Both the position numbers and the translations under genes were made by a program. From Pseudomonadota bacterium (GTDB taxonomy: Bacteria; Pseudomonadota; Gammaproteobacteria; Burkholderiales; Rhodocyclaceae): a DNA stretch of 52,143 bases. Under the pieces are notes generated by a model. The model was not told the origin of the DNA. It did no database searches and saw only the letters and a program-made list of their open reading frames with translations. Position 1 is the stretch's first letter. Each line of letters starts with the position of its first letter. The DNA lies in assembly GCA_029780075.1 (NCBI GenBank), contig JAKOZI010000140.1, forward strand, positions 1-52,143. The letters are read 5' to 3'. Shown here piece by piece: positions 44,910 to 52,143 of this stretch.

Positions 44910-45227
44910 TTAAACTCCCAACACTTCGCCGTTGGACTTGAAAAAACGGACCTTCGTACCGTCCCCAAGCGTTTTGAAACCGACGCGATCAGCTTTTTTC
45001 GTCGCGGGGTTATAGAGCGAAACATTGGAAACATGCAGCGGCATTTCCTTCTCGACAATGCCGCCGACGACGCCTTTTACCGGGTTCGGCTTGACATGCT
45101 TCTTGACGCGATTGACGCCTTCAACCAGCACATGCTCGGCATCGCAGCGTCGCAGGATGGTCCCGCGCTTACCCTTGTCTTTGCCGGCGATGACGACCAC
45201 GTCGTCGCCCTTACGAATCTTTTCCAT
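44910..45227 (-). CDS. rplX: Ribosomal protein uL24
   Basis: A 105-residue assembly-initiating protein with the KOW motif near the start ([19 protein letters not shown]). It follows rplN by 8 bp in the spc operon. Confidence 0.97.
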   Translation of the reverse strand: MEKIRKGDDVVVIAGKDKGKRGTILRRCDAEHVLVEGVNRVKKHVKPNPVKGVVGGIVEKEMPLHVSNVSLYNPATKKADRVGFKTLGDGTKVRFFKSNGEVLGV

Positions 45228-45235
45228 GACCTTCC

Positions 45236-45604
45236 TTAGAGCACTTCCGGCGCCAGGGACACAATCTTCATGAAACGGTCGCCGCGCAACTCACGCGTAA
45301 CCGGCCCAAAGATACGCGTACCAATCGGCTCCATCTTGTTGTTCAGGAGTACGGCCGCGTTGTGGTCGAAGCGGACCAGCGATCCGTCTGCGCGACGTAC
45401 GCCCTTGGCCGTACGCACCACCACCGCGCTATACACGTCACCCTTCTTGACACGCCCACGTGGAGCGGCATCCTTGATGGTCACCTTGATGATGTCGCCG
45501 ACACCTGCGTAGCGGCGCTTGGAGCCACCCAACACCTTGATGCACATTACCGAGCGTGCACCGGTGTTGTCGGCGACGTCGAGAGTCGTTTGAACTTGAA
45601 TCAT
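45236..45604 (-). CDS. rplN: Ribosomal protein uL14
   Basis: A 122-residue large-subunit protein ([33 protein letters not shown]). It is the first gene of the spc operon and is preceded by a 130-bp leader with its own promoter, so transcription can be topped up here. Confidence 0.97.
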   Translation of the reverse strand: MIQVQTTLDVADNTGARSVMCIKVLGGSKRRYAGVGDIIKVTIKDAAPRGRVKKGDVYSAVVVRTAKGVRRADGSLVRFDHNAAVLLNNKMEPIGTRIFGPVTRELRGDRFMKIVSLAPEVL

Positions 45605-45734
45605 CTTTCACTCCAACTTGGCCCGCGGTGGCGGTCAGTCTTGGAACCCGCTAGGGGAGAAACGCTCAACACTGATGAACCGTCGAGCGCGGGAAAACTC
45701 GGCATTATAGCCAGTTCGGCATGAAACGCAAGCG
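45605..45734 (-). promoter_or_regulatory. Internal promoter and leader before rplN (spc operon)
   Basis: A 130-bp gap, unusually long in this cluster. On the minus strand it has TTGCGT (45731-45726), 16 bp, and a perfect TATAAT (45709-45704). The leader beyond holds an 8-bp stem with one G-U (CGCTCGAC / GTTGAGCG), flanked by CCCGC / GCGGG. This points to a separate spc promoter and a structured mRNA leader. Confidence 0.65.
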
Positions 45735-46001
45735 CTAAATGGTCACTGCGCGCTGCAAGAGTTTGGTCACGATCCAGGATTTGGTCTTGGAAACCGGCCG
45801 GCATTCTTCGATTTCGACCACGTCGCCAACCTTGGCTTCGTCATTGTCGTTGTGCGCGTGATACTTGCTGGAGCGGACGATAATCTTGTTGTACATCGCG
45901 TGCTTGACGCGACGCTCGACAATCACGGTGACCGTCTTGTCCATGCGGTCACTGGCGACCCGCCCGACCAGGGTGCGCTTGTTGCTGGTGGTCTCGCTCA
46001 T
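45735..46001 (-). CDS. rpsQ: Ribosomal protein uS17
   Basis: An 88-residue OB-fold 16S-binding protein ([39 protein letters not shown]). It overlaps rpmC by 4 bp and is the last gene of the S10 operon part. Confidence 0.97.
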   Translation of the reverse strand: MSETTSNKRTLVGRVASDRMDKTVTVIVERRVKHAMYNKIIVRSSKYHAHNDNDEAKVGDVVEIEECRPVSKTKSWIVTKLLQRAVTI

Positions 46002-46198
46002 TGTTGAACCGCCTTTTCACGAAGAAGCGTGCGTACGCGTGCGATTTGACGACGCACTTTGCCAATCTGACTGTTATTGGACAACTGCTGGGTAGCAATC
46101 TGCATCCGCAGGCCAAACTGGGCTTTCAGCAGATCCAGCAACTCCCTGTTCAGCTCCTCAACGGTCTTTGCCCTGAGTTCATTAACTTTCATGATCAA
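45998..46198 (-). CDS. rpmC: Ribosomal protein uL29
   Basis: A 66-residue helical protein at the exit tunnel ([20 protein letters not shown]). It overlaps rplP and rpsQ by 4 bp each. An in-frame ATG two codons later at 46192 is an alternative start. Confidence 0.96.
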   Translation of the reverse strand: MIMKVNELRAKTVEELNRELLDLLKAQFGLRMQIATQQLSNNSQIGKVRRQIARVRTLLREKAVQQ

Positions 46199-46608
46199 CC
46201 CACCATACGCGTAACGAAAACCGTCGGGATCGGCAACTTGGCCGCCGCCAGCGCAAAGGCTTCGCGCGCCAGAGCTTCATTTACCCCGTCCATCTCGTAC
46301 AGGACTTTGCCCGGCTTGATCTCGGCGACGTAATATTCCGGATTGCCCTTACCGCTCCCCATCCGGACTTCGGCCGGCTTTTTCGAAATCGGCTTGTCGG
46401 GAAAGATACGGATCCAGATACGACCGCCACGCTTGATGTGGCGGGTCATTGCACGCCGCGCGGCCTCGATCTGCCGGGCCGTCAAACGCCCACGCCCGAT
46501 CGACTTCAGCCCGAATTCACCAAAGCTGACCTTGGCTCCCCGCAACGCCAGGCCCGTATTGCGGCCTTTCTGCTCCTTACGGTACTTTCTTCTAGCTGGC
46601 TGCAGCAT
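46195..46608 (-). CDS. rplP: Ribosomal protein uL16
   Basis: A 137-residue protein near the peptidyl-transferase centre ([37 protein letters not shown]). It overlaps the rpsC end by 17 bp and rpmC by 4 bp. Confidence 0.97.
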   Translation of the reverse strand: MLQPARRKYRKEQKGRNTGLALRGAKVSFGEFGLKSIGRGRLTARQIEAARRAMTRHIKRGGRIWIRIFPDKPISKKPAEVRMGSGKGNPEYYVAEIKPGKVLYEMDGVNEALAREAFALAAAKLPIPTVFVTRMVG

Positions 46609-47437
46609 CTGTGGTTCCTGCCTTTCTCACTCGTTTTACAGGTGCCTTGACTTCCGGAACACCCTCAACCTTTGCAACAATCTCATCCGGTCCATCCGGC
46701 CTGCCCCGCGCCGGTCGCTGCCGGTCACCGCCATCACCAGGGCGTGCAGGACGACGTGGGCGGCGCTGATCGTCAGGCGCTGCCTCGGGGGCCACCGCCT
46801 GTTCCTGCCGATTGAGAATTTCGCCCTTGAAAACCCAGACCTTCACACCAATCAGTCCATAGGTCGTCAAGGCTTCGGATGTCGCATAGTCGATATCCGC
46901 ACGCAAGGTATGCAGCGGCACGCGTCCCTCCCGGTACCATTCGCGACGCGCAATTTCCGCCCCGTTGAGACGGCCCGAGCTCATGATCTTGATCCCTTGA
47001 GCACCCAGGCGCATGGCGTTCTGCATCGCGCGCTTCATCGCTCGACGGAACATGATGCGCTTTTCGAGTTGCTGAGTGATCGAGTCGGCAATCAGTTGCG
47101 CATCGAGTTCCGGCTTGCGGATCTCCTCGATGCTGACATGCACCGGTACGCCCATGATCTTCTGCAGCGCCACCCGCAGGTTATCGATCTCCTCGCCCTT
47201 CTTGCCGATCACCACACCGGGGCGTGCCGAAAAAACCGTGACCCGCGCGTTCTTGGCGGGGCGCTCGATGACGATGCGCCCAACTGATGCGTGCTTCAGC
47301 TTCTTCCGCAAGTATTCGCGAACGCGAACATCTTCATTGAGCATACCAGAGAAATCTTTGCTGTTGGCATACCACCGCGACGACCAGTCACGCGTGACAG
47401 CCAGACGAAAACCTGCAGGATGAATCTTTTGTCCCAT
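46592..47437 (-). CDS. rpsC: Ribosomal protein uS3 with extended C-terminal tail
   Basis: A 281-residue mRNA-entry protein with the KH domain ([20 protein letters not shown]) and the S3 C-domain ([20 protein letters not shown]). It exceeds E. coli S3 (233) by about 50 residues, all in a low-complexity Arg/Pro/Gly/Asp tail (about residues 215-281). Its end overlaps rplP by 17 bp. Confidence 0.97.
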   Translation of the reverse strand: MGQKIHPAGFRLAVTRDWSSRWYANSKDFSGMLNEDVRVREYLRKKLKHASVGRIVIERPAKNARVTVFSARPGVVIGKKGEEIDNLRVALQKIMGVPVHVSIEEIRKPELDAQLIADSITQQLEKRIMFRRAMKRAMQNAMRLGAQGIKIMSSGRLNGAEIARREWYREGRVPLHTLRADIDYATSEALTTYGLIGVKVWVFKGEILNRQEQAVAPEAAPDDQRRPRRPARPGDGGDRQRPARGRPDGPDEIVAKVEGVPEVKAPVKRVRKAGTTDAAAS

Positions 47438-47446
47438 TCTTGTTCC

Positions 47447-47782
47447 TCAGTTGCCGACGGTCAGAAAAACGTGACAGGTCGGCTTGACGATCCGGTTGCC
47501 GCGTCCCTTGGCCCGCGCCGTGAAGCGCTTGAGCACCATGCCCTTTTCGACGCAGATCGTCTTCACCTTCAGTTCGTCAATGTCGGCACCATCGTTGTGC
47601 TCGGCATTGGCAATTGCCGACTCAAGTACCTTCTTGATGATTCCAGCACCCTTCTTCGGACTGAAAGCCAGAATGTTGAGCGCCTTGTCCACAGGCAAAC
47701 CGCGAATTTGGTCGGCTACCAACCGACCCTTCTGGCTTGATAGCCGCACGCCGCGCAGAACCGCACGAGTTTCCATATTCAT
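47447..47782 (-). CDS. rplV: Ribosomal protein uL22
   Basis: A 111-residue protein lining the exit tunnel ([40 protein letters not shown]). The start may be at 47782 or at the ATG two codons later at 47776. Confidence 0.97.
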   Translation of the reverse strand: MNMETRAVLRGVRLSSQKGRLVADQIRGLPVDKALNILAFSPKKGAGIIKKVLESAIANAEHNDGADIDELKVKTICVEKGMVLKRFTARAKGRGNRIVKPTCHVFLTVGN

Positions 47783-47786
47783 TCCT

Positions 47787-48062
47787 TTACTTCTTGGCCT
47801 TCTTGCCAGAGGTGTGGCCCTTGAAGGTACGGGTCAGCGAGAACTCGCCCAGCTTGTGCCCGACCATGTTCTCGGTGATGTACACCGGAACGTGTTGCTT
47901 GCCGTTGTGAACGGCGATGGTCAGACCCACGAAATCCGGCAGCACGGTTGACCGACGCGACCACGTCTTGATCGGTCGCTTGTCGCCCGTCGCGCGCACC
48001 ACGCCCACTTTTTTGATCAGATGGGCATCGGCAAACGGGCCCTTTTTTACGGAACGTCCCAT
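47787..48062 (-). CDS. rpsS: Ribosomal protein uS19
   Basis: A 91-residue head protein ([39 protein letters not shown]). It lies 13 bp after rplB and 4 bp before rplV. Confidence 0.98.
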   Translation of the reverse strand: MGRSVKKGPFADAHLIKKVGVVRATGDKRPIKTWSRRSTVLPDFVGLTIAVHNGKQHVPVYITENMVGHKLGEFSLTRTFKGHTSGKKAKK

Positions 48063-48075
48063 GGTTCTCTATCCC

Positions 48076-48903
48076 TTAGCGTTTTTGACGGCGCTGCACG
48101 ATCATCGAAGTCGTGCGCTTGTTGCGACGAGTGCGATAACCTTTCGTCTTGGTACCCCAAGGACTGACCGGATGCATCCCCGATGCGGTCTTGCCTTCGC
48201 CGCCGCCGTGCGGGTGGTCAATCGGGTTCATCGCCACACCGCGAACCGTCGGACGAACACCGCGCCACCGGTTGCCACCGGCCTTGCCTATGGAACGGAG
48301 GCTGTGCTCTTCGTTGCCCACTTCACCGATGGTCGCTCGACATTCGACGTGAACCCGCCGGATCTCGCCAGAACGCAAGCGCAACTGCGCGTGCACGCCT
48401 TCTCTCGCCAGCAACTGCACCGAAGTACCCGCAGATCTGGCCAACTGGGCGCCCTTGCCCGGCACCATCTCGACACAGTGGATGGTCGTGCCGACCGGGA
48501 TATTCCTAATGGGCAAAGTGTTTCCCACCTTGATCGGGGCCTCGGAACCACTCGATACCTGTTGCCCAACCGTCAAGCCCTTCGGGGCGACGATGTAGCG
48601 GCGCTCGCCGTCGGCATAACAGAGGAGGGCGATGTTGGCCGTCCGGTTGGGGTCGTATTCCAGGCGCTCCACTTTGGCCGGAACGCCGTCCTTGTTCCGC
48701 TTGAAGTCCACCAGTCGATAGTGTTGCTTGTGTCCGCCACCCTGGTGCCGTGTCGTGATATGACCATTGTTGTTGCGGCCAGCGTGCTTGGATTGTGGTT
48801 CAAGCAGCCCGGCCACGGGCGCACCCTTGTGCAGAGAGTGATTGACCACCTGGATAACAGCACGGCGACCCGGAGAGGTCGGTTTGACTTTGACGAGTGC
48901 CAT
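48076..48903 (-). CDS. rplB: Ribosomal protein uL2
   Basis: A 275-residue protein required for peptidyl transfer and subunit association, with the conserved C-terminal His-containing block [13 protein letters not shown] and [20 protein letters not shown]. The start overlaps the rplW stop by 1 bp (TAATG). Confidence 0.98.
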   Translation of the reverse strand: MALVKVKPTSPGRRAVIQVVNHSLHKGAPVAGLLEPQSKHAGRNNNGHITTRHQGGGHKQHYRLVDFKRNKDGVPAKVERLEYDPNRTANIALLCYADGERRYIVAPKGLTVGQQVSSGSEAPIKVGNTLPIRNIPVGTTIHCVEMVPGKGAQLARSAGTSVQLLAREGVHAQLRLRSGEIRRVHVECRATIGEVGNEEHSLRSIGKAGGNRWRGVRPTVRGVAMNPIDHPHGGGEGKTASGMHPVSPWGTKTKGYRTRRNKRTTSMIVQRRQKR

Positions 48904-49205
48904 TAGACGCCACCTCCATCGACGAAATTAATCTCGCTGCCCGGCGCCAGACAGACATAAGCCTTTTTCCAGTTGTTGCGGCGACCCATGGCACGGCCAA
49001 ACTTCTTGTGTTTGCCCTTGACGTTCGCGATCTGGACGGACTCCACCGAAACCTTGAACAACAGTTCGACAGCTCCCTTCACCTCAGGCTTGGTGGCATC
49101 AGAGGTGACACGAAAAATCACCTGCTCATACTTGTCGGCAACGAAAGTAGCTTTCTCGGAGATCTGCGGGGCGAGCAGCACCTGCATCAGACGTTCTTGA
49201 TTCAT
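48903..49205 (-). CDS. rplW: Ribosomal protein uL23
   Basis: A 100-residue exit-site protein ([39 protein letters not shown]) that docks trigger factor and SRP. It overlaps rplD by 4 bp and rplB by 1 bp. Confidence 0.97.
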   Translation of the reverse strand: MNQERLMQVLLAPQISEKATFVADKYEQVIFRVTSDATKPEVKGAVELLFKVSVESVQIANVKGKHKKFGRAMGRRNNWKKAYVCLAPGSEINFVDGGGV

Positions 49206-49822
49206 CCCAGGATCTCCTCGAACTTGGCGAGCGCAGCTTTGGTCATCAGTACCTGCTGGAAGCGGACCAGCGACACCGGGTCAGCCTGCTGGACTTCGAC
49301 CACCAGAACATTCGGCAGATTACGCGAAGCGAGAAACACGTTCTCGTCGAGGTCGTCGGTAATCACCAGCACCGACTCGTAGCCCATGCCCTTGATCTTC
49401 GCCGCGAACAACCTGGTCTTCGGAGCCTCGATGGTCAGGCTATCCACCACCGCGAGGCGATCCTGGCGAACCAGTTGCGAGAGAATCGACGCCATGCCCG
49501 CGCGGTACATCTTGCGATTCAGTTTGTGGCTGAAATTCTCGTCGGACGAGTTGGGGAATACGCGACCTCCGCCGCGCCAGATCGGCGACGACGACATGCC
49601 CGCCCGCGCCCGCCCGGTGCCTTTCTGGCGCCAGGGCTTCTTGGTCGTATGCCGGACATCGTGGCGATCCTTCTGGGCGCGGTCGCCGCTGCGGGCGTTC
49701 GCCTGGTAGGCGACCAGCACCTGGTGTACCAGTGCTTCGTTGTATTCGCGTGCGAACAGCAGGTCGGAAGCGGCCAGCCGGCTTGCTTCCTGGCCCTGCT
49801 CATTGATCAGCTTGAGTTCCAT
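49202..49822 (-). CDS. rplD: Ribosomal protein uL4
   Basis: A 206-residue protein with the tunnel loop ([20 protein letters not shown]). In E. coli L4 also represses the S10 operon by acting on its leader; the leader hairpins upstream of rplC and rpsJ are possible targets here. It starts directly after rplC with no spacing. Confidence 0.97.
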   Translation of the reverse strand: MELKLINEQGQEASRLAASDLLFAREYNEALVHQVLVAYQANARSGDRAQKDRHDVRHTTKKPWRQKGTGRARAGMSSSPIWRGGGRVFPNSSDENFSHKLNRKMYRAGMASILSQLVRQDRLAVVDSLTIEAPKTRLFAAKIKGMGYESVLVITDDLDENVFLASRNLPNVLVVEVQQADPVSLVRFQQVLMTKAALAKFEEILG

Positions 49823-50467
49823 TTATGCCCCCGCCTTGACTGCTGGACGCACAATCACGTCCGACCCCTTGGAGCCGGGAACCGCGCCCTTGAGCAACAG
49901 CAACTGGCGTTCGGCATCGACACGAACCACTTCGAGGTTTTGCTGGGTACGTTTGACCGCCCCGAGATGACCGGCCATCTTCTTGCCCGGGAAGACGCGA
50001 CCGGGGTCTTGCGCCATGCCGGTCGAACCGTGCGCCTGGTGCGAAACCGAGTTGCCGTGCGCCGCGCCCTGGGATGAGAAGTGATGCCGCTTGATCGCCC
50101 CGGAGAAACCCTTGCCAATGGTTTGACCCGTGACGTCGACTTTCTGGCCGACAGCGAAGATGGTCACACTGATCTGGTCGCCAGGCTTGAAACTGGCGAG
50201 TTCCGCGGTAGAGACCGGAAATTCCTTGAGCACATGCCCGGCTTCCACGCCGGCTTTGGCCATATGCCCGGCCAAGGGCTTGTTCACCCGCGAGGGCCGG
50301 CGTTTTCCGAATGTCACCTGCACGACGGAGTAACCGTCATTTTGCGGCGTTTTGATCTGGGCCACACGGTTGTTCGACACATCGAGCACGGTTACCGGGA
50401 CGCTTAAGCCGTCGTCGGTAAATATGCGCGTCATGCCGACCTTGCGCCCAACAAGGCCTAGACTCAT
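49823..50467 (-). CDS. rplC: Ribosomal protein uL3
   Basis: A 214-residue large-subunit assembly protein ([40 protein letters not shown] with the Gln that is methylated in E. coli). Preceded by a 113-bp gap with a promoter-like pair and a hairpin. Confidence 0.97.
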   Translation of the reverse strand: MSLGLVGRKVGMTRIFTDDGLSVPVTVLDVSNNRVAQIKTPQNDGYSVVQVTFGKRRPSRVNKPLAGHMAKAGVEAGHVLKEFPVSTAELASFKPGDQISVTIFAVGQKVDVTGQTIGKGFSGAIKRHHFSSQGAAHGNSVSHQAHGSTGMAQDPGRVFPGKKMAGHLGAVKRTQQNLEVVRVDAERQLLLLKGAVPGSKGSDVIVRPAVKAGA

Positions 50468-50580
50468 GCTTATTCTCCTCTAACCGGCTACGATTGGCCG
50501 GCGAGTTTTACTGAGGGAACGGACAGTTGAAGTACAGGACTGTCCGGCGAAAGGCGGCGATTATAGCCGCAAGGACGGTA
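50468..50580 (-). promoter_or_regulatory. Internal promoter and hairpin leader before rplC
   Basis: A 113-bp gap between rpsJ and rplC. On the minus strand it carries TTGCAG (50589-50584), 18 bp, and a perfect TATAAT (50565-50560). An inverted repeat GGACAGT / ACTGTCC (50521-50545) with an 11-base loop forms in the leader, and AGAGGAG precedes the rplC start. The -35 box lies in the end of rpsJ. Confidence 0.6.
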
Positions 50581-50892
50581 CTACTGCAACTTAATTTCGA
50601 CGTCAACACCTGCCGGCAGATCAAGTTTCATCAGCGCGTCGACAGTCTTGTCCGTCGGATCGATGATGTCCATCAGGCGCAGGTGCGTGCGGATTTCAAA
50701 CTGGTCCCGCGAGGTTTTGTCGACGTGCGGCGAGCGTAGAATGTCAAAGCGCTCGATACGGGTCGGCAACGGCACCGGGCCGCGTACAACGGCTCCGGTT
50801 CGCTTGGCGGTTTCGACGATTTCCTGTGCTGACTGATCGATCAGACGATAGTCGAAGGCTTTAAGGCGGATGCGTATTTTCTGGCTATGCAT
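50581..50892 (-). CDS. rpsJ: Ribosomal protein uS10
   Basis: A 103-residue small-subunit head protein and NusB partner ([40 protein letters not shown]). ATG 50892 is the family start; the frame extending to 50973 runs through the tuf-rpsJ spacer. First gene of the S10 operon. Confidence 0.97.
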   Translation of the reverse strand: MHSQKIRIRLKAFDYRLIDQSAQEIVETAKRTGAVVRGPVPLPTRIERFDILRSPHVDKTSRDQFEIRTHLRLMDIIDPTDKTVDALMKLDLPAGVDVEIKLQ

Positions 50893-50947
50893 TAGTATTC
50901 CAAAGAGCGGTCGGTGGGGCGGCAAACCCCACCCGGGGTTTGCCGAA
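50893..50947 (-). promoter_or_regulatory. Mutually exclusive hairpins between tuf and rpsJ
   Basis: Immediately after the tuf stop the minus strand can form stem A, GGCAAACCCC / GGGGTTTGCC (50944-50935 with 50930-50921, 4-base loop), or stem B, GGTGGGG / CCCCACC (50933-50927 with 50919-50913). Both use 50927-50930, so they exclude each other. No T run follows. It resembles an attenuator or a processing signal setting the ratio of tuf to S10 expression; function is inference. Confidence 0.6.
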
Positions 50948-52138
<1,191 letters not shown>

Positions 52139-52143
52139 TACCG

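Noticed and set aside
42984-45239. Plus-strand 751-codon open frame
   Set aside because: Antisense to a run of well-supported ribosomal genes (rplR to rplX).

Overview
The window is a GC-rich stretch of bacterial chromosome, about 52 kb, that looks like a betaproteobacterium of the Rhodocyclales, possibly close to Candidatus Accumulibacter. That placement is an inference from protein flavour, the ridA-recG pair, the tuf-S10-spc-alpha order with infA between secY and rpmJ, and GC content. No rRNA or other phylogenetic marker was searched. I saw no tRNA, rRNA, insertion sequence or CRISPR array.

Layout. (1) 1-9408, plus strand: a tightly packed signalling run. It starts with the Hpt-domain end of a kinase cut by the window edge, then a periplasmic substrate-binding protein, a hybrid histidine kinase, an HD-GYP response regulator, a CheB-type methylesterase, an HDOD protein and, after a gap, a chemoreceptor. 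(2) 9525-13792: recG-ridA (minus) with a divergent TPR gene, then SPOR and DUF2802 membrane proteins. (3) 13948-26105, minus strand: a fatty-acid beta-oxidation locus in two transcription units. The upstream unit is tetR-fadE-thiolase-fadJ-type-thioesterase-fadL, the downstream unit fadN-thiolase. Both start at promoters carrying the same 18-bp palindrome at the same position relative to the -10 box, which ties them to one TetR regulator. (4) 26303-28138: an Atm1-type ABC exporter divergent from the regulator. (5) 28167-36432: a divergent NrtR-type Nudix regulator, then a six-gene run: nicotinamidase-like hydrolase, vWA protein, PP2C-like phosphatase, divergent protein kinase, pncB and nadE. 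(6) 36433-36866: a gene-free stretch with a series of hairpins. (7) 36867-52138, minus strand: tuf and the S10, spc and alpha ribosomal operons through rpoA and rplQ.

The most unusual unit is (5). A vWA/PP2C/kinase trio resembling the TerY-P signalling triad sits between the first enzyme of nicotinamide salvage and the later enzymes PncB and NadE, in what looks like a single transcript facing an NAD-metabolism repressor. This suggests phospho-signalling coupled to NAD supply. In (3), import (FadL), acyl-CoA oxidation (FadE), two multifunctional hydratase/dehydrogenases of opposite domain order, two thiolases and a thioesterase form a full beta-oxidation set. In (7), several intergenic leaders hold promoter-like boxes and hairpins, including two mutually exclusive stems between tuf and rpsJ.
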